NCBI GenBank assembly: GCA_963779325.1
Contig: CAVZXS010000011.1
Coordinates: forward strand, 186,001-250,000
DNA from: CAVZXS01 sp963779325
GTDB lineage: Bacteria > Bacteroidota > Bacteroidia > Chitinophagales > Chitinophagaceae
DNA: 64,000 bases
Reading direction: 5' to 3'
A program made the translations under genes and the position numbers. The notes beneath the pieces are model-generated. The model worked only from the letters and a program-made list of their open reading frames with translations, was not told the origin of the DNA and ran no database searches. The stretch's first letter is position 1. Every line of letters starts with the position of its first letter. Positions 48,701 through 57,420 of this stretch are shown one piece after another.

Positions 48701-50339
48701 AATAACCGCCGTCGGTTGAACTTGTTTGCGATACATGCACGCCGCCCACATTGGTAGCAGCATTTCCGGGAATGGTGCCGGTATTTTGTTCGTATGTATA
48801 AGTGAGCGTACCGCCGGTAGGGTATATAATTTGTTTCAGCAAACCGTTTTTTGCATAACCCGGTTTGGCGTTTAAGTAAACACCCGGTGTACTTTGGTTT
48901 AAAAAACACAGACCTCTTATCCGGTTATACCCTTTAATACTGTTGATGGGAGCATTGAGAGGTATGTCTTCATTAAAAAAGCCCTTAGTATTGCTGCCGT
49001 TATAAAAACCCCAGATATCTTTGCTATATGTAAACGGGGCCGGTACAAAATCATCGGGCAAATTAGAACCCGTATAATAATCAAAAATATAGGGTGGTGT
49101 ATCTTCTTTTAAATCCACCCCTATTTTTCGTACGGAGAGCAAGCAGAGACGGGCTACTTTTTTTTGAAAGTCGCTGACCGGTGTGCCGTACCGGTTCAAA
49201 ATAAAATAACTTGTATTCAATTCATGTTTGGAAAGATATCTTCCCTGGTAAGTAACATCTACCGATGATAAAATAGTATCGCCGATTAAATCGACACGCG
49301 GCTTTCCGTAATTAAAAACAACTTTATGCCCTTCGGGGTATATGATAGAATCGATTACAGGCGATTTTGTTTTAGAAACTTTATGTGTAATAATACCATA
49401 ATCCTTGGTGCTGTTGGGGTTATTAGTTTTACCGGTTTTATTATAACTGATATCTTCACCCGCCGTATTATTTATATTCCTGTCTGTATAAAATAAATTT
49501 ACTGCCCGAATCGGAACTACTAAGGGGTCTTTAATTTCCGTTAAATACCAACCGCTGATCACCCAGGGTTTTATTGTTGAAGCATCATCAAATGCGGATT
49601 GGTAGTATACTTTATCATTTTTAAATTTCGGCGCGGCTTGTCGGTAATTAAAGTATTCATCGGTGTATGCCATCTGCAATACTTTTGTCAGGCCGTGCTT
49701 ACTGAATTTGTAAATCAACCCGTCTACATCCTGTATGGTGAACGAAGTTATGTTTGTCCGAATACCAATCAGGTTGTCATCACGCTGAAAGGTTATTTTC
49801 ATTTTGGTATCGCCCAACGAATGACAATTGCCTATATCGGTAGGGTCCAATACAAACATACCGGCCTTACCGTTGAACTGGAAAGAAAAATAATCTAATT
49901 GCCTGTCCTCAGCAGTAATATTTTTTTGTGAGTAGAGTTGATTTTTCCAGCCATAGATCGGGTAGGTTGGTAAAGCGTTGGGACAACCGTTATAAGCCGG
50001 TACGGAGGCATACAAAATACCTGAGGGGTATTTTGTAATATCACCATCAGTACCGTCTCTTTTTACCTGGTCATCGGGTTCGCCTACCTGCATACGGGTA
50101 ATTACACCACCGGCAATCATGCTCCATCCCTGTCCTGCATTGGATGCTACATCATTTACCCGCAAGCCATTACCCGAATTGTAGGACAATGCTACAATAG
50201 AGTTCAGCCGGCTTTTATTATCCTGCCAACTGAATATAGGTAACGAAAAAGTAGCGCTGCCGGTTTGCAGGTTTACCTGCGCCTGCGTCTTTGCAAATAA
50301 AAGCAGGGCTGCAATAAATACAATCAAACGATTCACCAT
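45759..50339 (-). CDS. Large YD-repeat protein with two DUF5977-like domains
   Basis: A 1526-residue exported protein (signal peptide ends FAKTQAQ). The N-terminal third, NLQTGSATFSLPIFSWQDNK and VALSYNSGNGLRVNDVASNA, is like SpvB/RHS-related beta-propeller starts. YD-type strands follow (YDATGNLTGVKDEGG; YEYDKLGRLQFVKDEKKNIV). Two DUF5977-like repeats follow (VPANTFSSSISQADADAKAE; VPAGRYSSVISQGYVDTMA). The C-terminus is a short beta domain. There is no toxin tip. Conserved position before a tip-bearing RHS gene suggests a partner or scaffold of it. Function unknown. Confidence 0.8.
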   Translation of the reverse strand: MVNRLIVFIAALLLFAKTQAQVNLQTGSATFSLPIFSWQDNKSRLNSIVALSYNSGNGLRVNDVASNAGQGWSMIAGGVITRMQVGEPDDQVKRDGTDGDITKYPSGILYASVPAYNGCPNALPTYPIYGWKNQLYSQKNITAEDRQLDYFSFQFNGKAGMFVLDPTDIGNCHSLGDTKMKITFQRDDNLIGIRTNITSFTIQDVDGLIYKFSKHGLTKVLQMAYTDEYFNYRQAAPKFKNDKVYYQSAFDDASTIKPWVISGWYLTEIKDPLVVPIRAVNLFYTDRNINNTAGEDISYNKTGKTNNPNSTKDYGIITHKVSKTKSPVIDSIIYPEGHKVVFNYGKPRVDLIGDTILSSVDVTYQGRYLSKHELNTSYFILNRYGTPVSDFQKKVARLCLLSVRKIGVDLKEDTPPYIFDYYTGSNLPDDFVPAPFTYSKDIWGFYNGSNTKGFFNEDIPLNAPINSIKGYNRIRGLCFLNQSTPGVYLNAKPGYAKNGLLKQIIYPTGGTLTYTYEQNTGTIPGNAATNVGGVHVSQTSSTDGGYSNGCDNPIISKYNYILDQVGTSSMWGLEMPDNKVISYNQYKPEYKSYHWNPLRYGIFGRCYWHFEHPGILNQQQAINLTTYQKTMESVSAVLNVLSILSTIKDAVTAFSGGSPAAIIIAVVIDVAQVLVSCIGDQARDYTATVYYNFDLNSAAPLPAQFKRVEVVENQGAIGKTIQEFTSEDDYPIWVQNNPVHSAKQRFATWAYGLPKRTIVYDATGNMIKKDTNEYSYANAKHIISPCSPNSGTRTIPCDNISGVPSGIVSCNCEVVTSRSLRNTKWTDPANHTPGFVTSTNGDMKVDFYGMYSGRTELTRSYEIIYKTDDPSQFTEKVTGYEYNVDSYFGNNYEPKTIWTKQSNGDINYKSFKYTADYNFSQYGILIQTLAQNNIISLPVTTINMVVKSGETGYKVLSENVTEFIQMGNGDIKPLRILEQRFQQPGIISSTTPYGGPGDIANATKYKILQTFTYDATGNLTGVKDEGGRTINNIYDYNDKYIAASVINADATTDKSAYTSFETSGLGNWTLTGTPSIVTTGGITGSNAFILSPGKSFSVSALNTSKPYTLSFWATTAGITVSGGAALIKSAPSYNGFTYYEYAIAQGAASVTVAGSGNIDELRLYPKTARMRTMTYDPLIGKTSECDENNRITYYEYDKLGRLQFVKDEKKNIVKMHEYNNISAAKQNGCPVTYYNHLIREIFTKNNCATGQGGDTAFRVPANTFSSSISQADADAKAEQYLLANGQTFANANGACQTIYYNAALSVTDTTENCGIGMKGGLVTYTVPAGRYSSVISQGYVDTMAIDDLEANADSYVNDPANAVCVIDYDPDWTWLENAPRQCQNVAGVMHLLVFETDMNPNSPTYNQTRWSDVGPDDALCPTPQCSYIASSGYTIVTGSIGNNGTTASGYFVFYSSGAMQAGSSYTAATIYGTCRPSATRTIFYSSSGRDWVITIYPNGQMNWQLSSGAAVSPGTVIGISNFTYNL

Positions 50340-50406
50340 AAAAAGAATTTTCTTTTTAATAACTTATAATTCTACCATCCTGTTAAATAAAAAATTAACT
50401 GCTCCT

Positions 50407-52614
50407 CTATTTTTTCAACATCATTTTCTTCAGTTCATCCAATTGATTTTTCATTTCCTTCATCTCGTTGTCGCGTTTTTCCATTTCGGTAATTTTTTTG
50501 TTTTGTTCTTCCGATTTTTTATTAAGGTCAATAATATAGAGTGTCAGCTCTTCTATCTTTTTTAATAACACGGCCTGGTTATCACCCAAGTTCAGCCCGT
50601 CTTTTTCTATTTCTTCGGCCGATGGTACATCAGGTAAATGATTATTGGCTTTGATAAATTTTTCTACTTCTATGAGTGATGGTAGTTTGTATTGCTGATG
50701 AAAAACATAATCGGGCCAGACAGCCTGGGTTACTTTTATTTTTTTTGTTTTAATGCCTTTGTCTACAAATAATTTGTAATCGGGATCGGTTGTAACGGTT
50801 ATACCGATCCCTACATTACCGGCAAAGTAACCGCCGCCGTCAGCGGGAATTCTGAAAATATCTGTACCGGTACTGTTCTGTACTTTCAGCATATCGCCTG
50901 TTTGCGAAGCCTGTCCTTTCAACAACATTAAAGTTGTTGCAGCGGTTTGGTTCATATGTTCAAATGTGTAACTGTCGGTTGAGCCGGGATCTAAAAACCC
51001 GCTATTAACCATCCACTTTGCATGCTTATTGGTATAATACCATACGGGGCTGGCGTTGAAACTACCAAGCTCTAATGAGCCACCGCCGGCAGCAGTAAAG
51101 GATAAACCTGAAAAACCGTTACCGATATTACTTATTGCTATTGCAGGATTATTTGTCTTGTTATCTCCGTCAATGGAGAGTAAACTTTGTCCGTAGGTTA
51201 CGCCATCGGTTGGTTTTATTTTTATGAGAGAGGTACCCGCAGCATTTTGCAGTTCAAATGTATTGGCCGTTGGTGTCGCAATAGATTTTAGTCTAAGTGC
51301 CGGTTGTGTTGTGCTTGCCATTAAAATATCAAGCTTAGCTGTAGGTGCTGTGATACCACCAAGACCCACATTCCCTGTATTAAAATATATATTTGATGTA
51401 AGTGTAGTCCATTGCGAAGAACCGCCGCCACCTGCAGGAGCCCAAGTAGGTGCAGCATTGGGCCCGGCGCTTGTTAATACCTGGCCGGATATACCCGCTG
51501 CATTGTTTGGCATTAATGCACCGGAGAATTTAACATTACCGGTTACATCTAATTTTTCTGTGGGGTCATTGCCTAAACCAAAATTTCCGGCAGCAGAAAA
51601 TCTTGCCCTTTCCGCACCTCCAATATAAAACTGAAGGGGATTCGGTGTATAAAATACAAGATTTCCCGCAGACGAACCGGTAGTCATTACTGATGTTCCC
51701 GCAGGCCAGCAACAATTTCCCGTCGGATAATATTGCAACCCAAAAGAATTTGCGCCATCACCTACAAGCATCTGAGCAAGTGTGGTGCCCGTAGTTTTCA
51801 CTGCTGCTGTAGGGCTATTATTACCTGACACTTCAAGTAGGGATTGAGGATTGGTAGTACCAATACCTACTTTGCCGGTATTCGTTAAACGCATACCTTC
51901 TGTTTGCGAATTAGCTGCTGTACTGTATAAAAAAGCAAGATTTCCTGTACCGTTTACATTACCAATTCCGCTCAATGTTTCGCCGCTTCCTCCCATAAAT
52001 AAGAAATTGGCGCTTGCACCGTCTACTACAACACCCCTCGCCGCATTATTAATTCGAAGTCGTATAGAACTTGGGTTTTTTGCAGTTATTATATCAATGC
52101 CGTCTGTAGTGGCATTTGTTGTATAACGTGAAAAAGTTCCGTTAATATCCCATGTGCCGCCGACAGTACTGCCATAAGTAAATCCGGTGGCGCTTTTTAT
52201 CATACCGTTTACATCAAGTTTTTGTGCAGGGGCTGCTATACCAATTCCTACGTTACCTGTGGTAGGGCTAATTAAAAACCTGTTGGTATGTGTTAATGGT
52301 GTTGTGGTTCCGGCTGCTTCCGAAATAGTAAAAAGGCCTGCATTATCAGAATTGATTGCCCATATTTTCCCGTTAGTTGCTGTTGTATTTCTTAAATAAA
52401 TGGTTGGGCTTGTTACGGTATTTACTCCCGTACCCCAGTTTATCTGGGCGCCTTGTATAGAAAGTTTAAATCCGGCGCTATTGGTGGATGCGACAGATGC
52501 ATTACTGGCAGTAGTGCCGTTTACCAATGTATTTCCGGTGGCAGTAGCAGGCAGCTGTGCTTTCGCACTTACTATACAAAGAGCGGCTATGATACAAAAA
52601 ATAAGTTTTCGCAT
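50407..52614 (-). CDS. Exported tail-fibre-like protein with C-terminal coiled coil
   Basis: A 735-residue protein with signal peptide (IIAALCIVSAKAQ). It holds many NVGIGTTNPxSLLEVSGN-type repeats (GNVGIGIAAPAQKLDVNG; GKVGIGTTNPQSLLEVSG; GNFGLGNDPTEKLDVTG), as in Bacteroidota tail-fibre-domain proteins. The C-terminal part WPDYVFHQQYKLPSLIEVEK, NHLPDVPSAEEI and IEELTLYIIDLNKKSEEQNK ends in a long coiled coil, which likely trimerises. It may be a surface fibre or a periplasmic bridging component of the RHS export locus. Confidence 0.82.
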   Translation of the reverse strand: MRKLIFCIIAALCIVSAKAQLPATATGNTLVNGTTASNASVASTNSAGFKLSIQGAQINWGTGVNTVTSPTIYLRNTTATNGKIWAINSDNAGLFTISEAAGTTTPLTHTNRFLISPTTGNVGIGIAAPAQKLDVNGMIKSATGFTYGSTVGGTWDINGTFSRYTTNATTDGIDIITAKNPSSIRLRINNAARGVVVDGASANFLFMGGSGETLSGIGNVNGTGNLAFLYSTAANSQTEGMRLTNTGKVGIGTTNPQSLLEVSGNNSPTAAVKTTGTTLAQMLVGDGANSFGLQYYPTGNCCWPAGTSVMTTGSSAGNLVFYTPNPLQFYIGGAERARFSAAGNFGLGNDPTEKLDVTGNVKFSGALMPNNAAGISGQVLTSAGPNAAPTWAPAGGGGSSQWTTLTSNIYFNTGNVGLGGITAPTAKLDILMASTTQPALRLKSIATPTANTFELQNAAGTSLIKIKPTDGVTYGQSLLSIDGDNKTNNPAIAISNIGNGFSGLSFTAAGGGSLELGSFNASPVWYYTNKHAKWMVNSGFLDPGSTDSYTFEHMNQTAATTLMLLKGQASQTGDMLKVQNSTGTDIFRIPADGGGYFAGNVGIGITVTTDPDYKLFVDKGIKTKKIKVTQAVWPDYVFHQQYKLPSLIEVEKFIKANNHLPDVPSAEEIEKDGLNLGDNQAVLLKKIEELTLYIIDLNKKSEEQNKKITEMEKRDNEMKEMKNQLDELKKMMLKK

Positions 52615-52681
52615 GTCGTTGGTTTTAATTTTTACTTTTAAATTTTTATTAACTTGAATTGTTTAATTTTTTCCCTTTCGC

Positions 52682-54163
52682 TTAAAAGCTATACCCTACC
52701 CTGAATTTTAAGGGTTCGGTTACCGGCAGTTGCTCCCTGTATAAAAAATCATAAAGCAATTGCAACTTTGTCTTCTTAAAAAATTTACTTTTAATAGAAA
52801 TAGTTTTCGAAATACCCAATAAGGCGCTTTTTTTCCATACACTCGGGTTGTACAAGCTCCTTACTTCACTAAAAGATTGCTGGTAATTGTATTCGAATCC
52901 GCCGGCTGTATAAAAACTATTTTTTATTTTAAACTCCATAAATGACCGTAGTGATAAACCTTCTCCGCTAATTCTTATATGCTGAATGTTTTTGCCCCAT
53001 CCCATTTTAACTGATGAACCGATACCTATTATATTACCCTTGTCATTCAATTTGTATCCGGCTGAAAATCCAATATCCGTTGTTGTGGGGAAGAAAAAAT
53101 TCGTTTTCTGCGTTTGCAGATTAGTGCCGATTTCTAACCGTTGCTTAAAACTTTTTGTTTTTATATTTTTAGGCTTAAAGTCAGGCATATCCAAATCATC
53201 GCCGCCGCCGTAACTGTTTAGCTTATTCCTGAGTTGGTCTACGACACCTTGTGCAGATTGCAGGTTCTTTTGTATCACAGATGCAAAGCGGGGAGTATTC
53301 ATTCCTGCTTGGCTGCCGATAAGTGAAAGCACTTGACTTCTTGTTTGCAGTCCTGCAAAACCGGTTTGTGCTGTTTGTCCACCGATATTCATACCGGTTC
53401 CACCGGGCATTGGAAAGAAAGAAGCTAACATACTGTTCTTTGCAAAGAATTCTTTGAAGGCGGGTTGTTTCATTGCCCAATCAATTAGTTTTCGTTGCAG
53501 CTTCTCGGGGTTTTCTAATATTTCTTTATATTCTCTTGCCTGTTGCTGGTAATAGTAGACGCTTTTTTTAAACTGCTTTAATTCTTTTACCATACCAAAT
53601 TTCTCTAATTGCTCTTTCAGTTGCTGTCTTCTTTGCTTTAGTATTCGTTGTATTTGTTCGGTACTGTTTAGTTTGCCCTGCAGTGCGCTAAGATTGGTCA
53701 TGCTTTTTTGCAGCTTATCATTCAGTGCTGCGGTATTCAGCAGTTTGTTTTCTTTTATAAAATTAAAGGCGGTACCGAGTGAGTCTAATTTGGAGCTGTA
53801 TACATTGGTTTGGGCGGTAAGCTTGCTTAGCTTGGCGGCAGTTTTATCTTTCAGTTCTTTATATCTTCCCTGTATATCGCCAAACAATTCTTTGGCTGCT
53901 GCCGAATCTTTTTTTAATAATTTTCGGTACAGCTTCTTTTCCTGTCTTTCTAATTTGTTTAAATATTTTTCTGTTTGTTGGGTGAGTTTCTTGTCTAAGT
54001 TGGCTGCTTTGTCTTCTACTTTACCAAATACTTTGTCGGGGAAATTGATTATTCTGTCAGGGAGTGAGGTGCTGTCCTGCGCTTTGCTCTGCAGGGTGCT
54101 GAGCAATAATAAGGCTGCTATAGTAAGCAGTACAGTGCATTGGTGGTGGCGCAGTTTTCTCAT
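52682..54163 (-). CDS. Coiled-coil exported protein, probable outer-membrane component of the RHS locus
   Basis: A 493-residue protein with signal peptide (LLTIAALLLLSTLQSKAQ). Residues about 45-240 form a long helical coiled coil (KLTQQTEKYLNKLERQEKKL; LQGKLNSTEQIQRILKQRRQ). The C-terminal part turns beta-rich (FFFPTTTDIGFSAGYKLNDK; ISGEGLSLRSFMEFKIK; LLYDFLYREQLPVTEPLKFR) and ends in a strand with terminal Phe (FRVGYSF), typical of outer-membrane barrels. It is the first gene of the 54163-39381 run. A role as an outer-membrane anchor or pore for RHS products is an inference. Confidence 0.75.
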   Translation of the reverse strand: MRKLRHHQCTVLLTIAALLLLSTLQSKAQDSTSLPDRIINFPDKVFGKVEDKAANLDKKLTQQTEKYLNKLERQEKKLYRKLLKKDSAAAKELFGDIQGRYKELKDKTAAKLSKLTAQTNVYSSKLDSLGTAFNFIKENKLLNTAALNDKLQKSMTNLSALQGKLNSTEQIQRILKQRRQQLKEQLEKFGMVKELKQFKKSVYYYQQQAREYKEILENPEKLQRKLIDWAMKQPAFKEFFAKNSMLASFFPMPGGTGMNIGGQTAQTGFAGLQTRSQVLSLIGSQAGMNTPRFASVIQKNLQSAQGVVDQLRNKLNSYGGGDDLDMPDFKPKNIKTKSFKQRLEIGTNLQTQKTNFFFPTTTDIGFSAGYKLNDKGNIIGIGSSVKMGWGKNIQHIRISGEGLSLRSFMEFKIKNSFYTAGGFEYNYQQSFSEVRSLYNPSVWKKSALLGISKTISIKSKFFKKTKLQLLYDFLYREQLPVTEPLKFRVGYSF

Positions 54164-54487
54164 TTAGGTGGTGGCCTCTCCCTAACTCTCGATTTATCGG
54201 GAGAAAAAGAGAATATCCTTTATTTATTTTTTTAATGATGCTTGGTGTTTGTCATCATCACCGTTGGTTTGCACAGGGTGGATTAGCCTCACCCCGCGAA
54301 CTTCGTTCCTTCCCTTCGCATTGCTCGGGAACTCCTGAGGAGAGGGAGTGAGACAGTCTTTTTATTCGTTTCGGTTTTGTTGTTGCTGCAGCTAAACTAT
54401 TATTTTTTTATTTATCTTTTTACAAACTTATTAACTCCGTCTTTATACCTACGAGGCTCCGTATTTAAACGGATATCTTTCCTCTCA

Positions 54488-54577
54488 AGCTTTTCTATTC
54501 ACTTTTTTCCTTATACCTTTCTCCTTATACCCTTATCCTTTTCCCTTACCCCTTCTCCTTCTACCTTTTCCCTTCAC
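54488..54577. repeat. Pyrimidine-rich degenerate tandem repeat
   Basis: Imperfect copies of a CCTTATAC/CCTTTTCC-like unit (CTTTCTCCTTATACCCTTAT and similar). Low-complexity tract with no known role. Confidence 0.55.
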
Positions 54578-54696
54578 TGACCAAAGCTATTCTTTCTGCT
54601 TATTCAATCCCTGAGGAAAACACCATAAAAAAATGTTGTTTTTCGGGAAAGGCAATTCAAATTTTATAATTATCGGATATGAATTATCCGCACCCG

Positions 54697-54806
54697 CACC
54701 CACCCCCGCCCGACTGAACGTCGTTCGGGCGGGCCCGTCAAATATTTTCCCCGAGTAGTTATCCTCGCCTCCCGCAATACGGGACAGGCTCTCCATCGGA
54801 GGGGAT
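54697..54806. repeat. Interspersed palindromic repeat, family iii, copy d, with nested palindrome iv
   Basis: In minus orientation, it shares CCCGCCCGAACGACGTTCAG, the GGGGGTGGG end and CCCCTCCGATGGAG with copies b and c. At 54771-54790 the unit CCCGCAATACGGGACAGGCT interrupts the first hairpin; this is a family iv palindrome as found inside RHS cassettes F and G. Confidence 0.68.
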
Positions 54807-54877
54807 AAGCAGTTTCTTAATCGTAAAGAGCCGGATAAAACTAATAGTCCACTCCCGATTTTCCTATACCCGGTTAG

Positions 54878-54905
54878 TTGTATTTTTTAGTTGAGGGTAA
54901 TTTTG
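54878..54905 (+). promoter_or_regulatory. Bacteroidota-type promoter for dpp4
   Basis: TTG at 54878-54880 and TAATTTTG (-7 box, fits TAnnTTTG) at 54898-54905 are 17 bases apart. The start would be near 54912, giving a leader of about 236 bases. Confidence 0.6.
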
Positions 54906-55147
54906 TATTGAAAATAAAAACTCATTTTGAGTTATATCCCGCATGACTTTCATAATCTGTCGGCCCTTTACTGTGATTACCTGTTTGCAATGGCTGCGTC
55001 ATTGCCAAGTCATATCCTAAAGTTGCTCTCACCGAAAGGTAATGCTGATATTATTCCCCTGTTATACACCCCTTATCCCGATTATCCCGCAGTCCCATCT
55101 CCGTTAGTCATTAATCCATTAACTTCGGGAATAATAAAAATTGACAA

Positions 55148-57325
55148 ATGAAAAAGCTATTATTTCTTTTTCTCTTGCTGCCGTTTGTAACCACAGCGCA
55201 AAAAAAACAAATCACTTTAGAAGATGTATATAAAAAAGGCACCTTTCGCGGCGAGTTTATAAAAGCCGATTTTGGGGAACCTGAAACGGACCCTGAAGTA
55301 AAAGCTGCGGATTTGAAAGATGAAACCGGTAAATCCATCGGCGAACCGGAAGATATAATTTTCAGTACCAAATACCCCAACACAGTTATCATAAAAAAAA
55401 ATGTGGAGCCTATTTACCGGCATTCTTCTAAAGCCGTTGTTTATTTGTATGATGCAGCGTCAAAAAAATTGACCAAATTAGATACGGCCAAGGTCATGCA
55501 CCCCGAACTTTCTCCCGACGGCAGTAAGATTGCTTTTGTAAAAAACAATAACCTGTATATCTATGATATCGCTTCTGCAAAAACAAAAGCCGTAACTACT
55601 GACGGTAAATGGAATTTTATCATCAACGGTAATTGCGATTGGGTATATGAAGAAGAATTTTCTTTTACACAAGCCTACCAATGGAGCCCCAAAGGAAATT
55701 ATATAGCCTATTACCGTTTTGATGAAACCAACGTAAAGGAATACAGCTTTACCGTATTTGACAACACCTATAATAAAGAATACCGGTATAAATATCCTAA
55801 GGCCGGCGAGGAAAACTCCAAAGTGGAAATACATATTTATGATGTAGCCAATAATAAGGATGTAAAAGCTGATTACGAACAGGGCGATATTTACATACCG
55901 CGTATTAAATGGACGCGGAATGATAATAAGTTGGTAGTGTTTTGGATGAATCGTCACCAGGATAATTTAAAACTGCTGCTGACCAATGCGCAAACAGGTG
56001 CTGCCAATCTTTTATACGAAGAAAAAAACAAATACTACATTGATATAAATGATGATTGGAAATTTCTGAACGATGGAAAAACTTATTTTTTTACAAGCGA
56101 GATGAACGGTTTTAATCATATTTACCTGTACGGTATGGACGGAAAAACCAAAACACAAATCAGCAAAGGGGATTATGAAGTAACGGAAATTAACGGGGTG
56201 GATGAAGTAAACAAGCAGGTGTACTATACCATGGCTTATCCCCGGCCTATGGACAGAAATGTTTTTGTAACGGATTTCTCCGGTAAAAAAACAAAACAAC
56301 TTACTTCGGGTGAGGCATGGAACGCAGCGGAGTTTAATAAATCATTTACCAAAATGGCCGTTCGCACTTCTACCATCAATACACCCGCATCGGCTGTATT
56401 ATATAACCTGGCAATTAATAAAAAGAAAGAAGTAACTGCAAGTATAGTAAAACAATTGGGAGATAATGCCAAACTGAAAGCAAAAATAGCAGAGTATGAA
56501 ACCGGGAAATCAGAGTTTGTTAAAATACCCAACAGTAAAGGAGATACTTTAAACGGCTGGATACTGAAGCCGGCCAATTTTGATCCTTTAAAAAAATATC
56601 CGGTATTGTTTTGCAATTACGGCGGGCCGGGATCGCAGCAGGTGGCCAATCGTTTTGGCGCTACCAATTTTTGGCATCAATTGATGGCGCAAAGAGGTTT
56701 TATTGTAGTGAGTGTTGACAATACCGGTACGGGTTATCGCGGCGAGGAATTTAAAAAGAAAACATATTTGCAATTGGGCAAGTATGAAATAGAAGATCAA
56801 ATAGATGCTGCGAAGTTTATCGGTAACATGTCCTTCGTCGATAAAAACAATATAGGTCATTGGGGCTGGAGCTATGGCGGCTTTATGAGTTCGCTGGCCA
56901 TTACAAAGGGCGCTGATGTATTTACGGCGGCGGTAGCGGTGGCACCTGTTACTTCGTGGCGGTATTACGATAATATTTATACCGAAAGATACATGCGTAC
57001 ACCGCAGGAAAACGCAGCGGGCTATGACGATAACTCTCCCATCAATCATACCAATAAAATAAAAGGCAAATATTTAATTATTCACGGCACAGCCGATGAC
57101 AATGTGCATTTTCAAAATGAAACACAAATGATAACCGCCCTTGTTAAAAATAATATTGATTTCGACATGGGTTATTATCCTAATAAAAATCACGGCATTT
57201 CAGGACAGGGAGATAACACTACTTTTCACCTGTGGAGTAAAATGACCAATTGGATTTTTAAAAATCTCGGTAACAATAATACAATACCGTACTCCGGCAG
57301 CACGGAGAAACCAAAAGGGTTTTAA
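55148..57325 (+). CDS. Dipeptidyl peptidase IV-like prolyl peptidase (S9B)
   Basis: A 725-residue exported serine peptidase with signal peptide (LLFLFLLLPFVTTAQ). The N-terminal DPPIV beta-propeller (to about residue 450) includes the exopeptidase glutamate motif DWVYEEEF and the S9 strand patterns LSPDGSKIAFVKNNNLYIYD. The C-terminal alpha/beta hydrolase domain has the nucleophile in GHWGWSYGGFMSS (near residue 575), Asp in IIHGTADDNVHFQN (near 646) and His in NKNHGI (near 680). It removes X-Pro dipeptides from peptides in the periplasm. Complete, stand-alone, with terminator. Confidence 0.95.
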   Translation: MKKLLFLFLLLPFVTTAQKKQITLEDVYKKGTFRGEFIKADFGEPETDPEVKAADLKDETGKSIGEPEDIIFSTKYPNTVIIKKNVEPIYRHSSKAVVYLYDAASKKLTKLDTAKVMHPELSPDGSKIAFVKNNNLYIYDIASAKTKAVTTDGKWNFIINGNCDWVYEEEFSFTQAYQWSPKGNYIAYYRFDETNVKEYSFTVFDNTYNKEYRYKYPKAGEENSKVEIHIYDVANNKDVKADYEQGDIYIPRIKWTRNDNKLVVFWMNRHQDNLKLLLTNAQTGAANLLYEEKNKYYIDINDDWKFLNDGKTYFFTSEMNGFNHIYLYGMDGKTKTQISKGDYEVTEINGVDEVNKQVYYTMAYPRPMDRNVFVTDFSGKKTKQLTSGEAWNAAEFNKSFTKMAVRTSTINTPASAVLYNLAINKKKEVTASIVKQLGDNAKLKAKIAEYETGKSEFVKIPNSKGDTLNGWILKPANFDPLKKYPVLFCNYGGPGSQQVANRFGATNFWHQLMAQRGFIVVSVDNTGTGYRGEEFKKKTYLQLGKYEIEDQIDAAKFIGNMSFVDKNNIGHWGWSYGGFMSSLAITKGADVFTAAVAVAPVTSWRYYDNIYTERYMRTPQENAAGYDDNSPINHTNKIKGKYLIIHGTADDNVHFQNETQMITALVKNNIDFDMGYYPNKNHGISGQGDNTTFHLWSKMTNWIFKNLGNNNTIPYSGSTEKPKGF

Positions 57326-57347
57326 TAATTTTTTTATTAAAAATGAT

Positions 57348-57374
57348 TAAAGACGCCAATGGCGCCTTTTTTAT
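57348..57374 (+). terminator. Rho-independent terminator of dpp4
   Basis: The hairpin AAAGACGCC-AAT-GGCGCCTTT has one mismatch and is followed by a T-run (CTTTTTTATT). It lies about 22 bases after the stop. Confidence 0.75.
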
Positions 57375-57420
57375 TAGTGCATGCGTATGGTTATAATAAA
57401 ATAGAAAGTAATAAATAAAA

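Larger units (their letters stand above)
54164..55147. other. Non-coding region between divergent RHS locus and dpp4
   Basis: About 980 bases with no convincing gene. From left to right it holds a palindrome near 54188-54212 (CTCTCGATTTATCGGGAG), a CTCCTGAGGAGAGGGAG palindrome near 54330-54346, a pyrimidine-rich tract (54488-54577), a family iii repeat (54697-54806) and the dpp4 promoter. A 74-codon ORF at 54927-55151 ends with ATGA overlap at the dpp4 start, but its composition is not protein-like enough to call. Confidence 0.55.

Noticed and set aside
52400..52657. Plus-strand ORF opposite the tail-fibre-like gene
   Set aside because: It is hydrophobic and antisense to the signal peptide and Ala/Thr-rich region of a well-supported gene.
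54240..54600. Possible small ORF at 54377-54580
   Set aside because: The translation is dominated by Leu, Phe, Ser and Pro from the pyrimidine-rich repeat tract.
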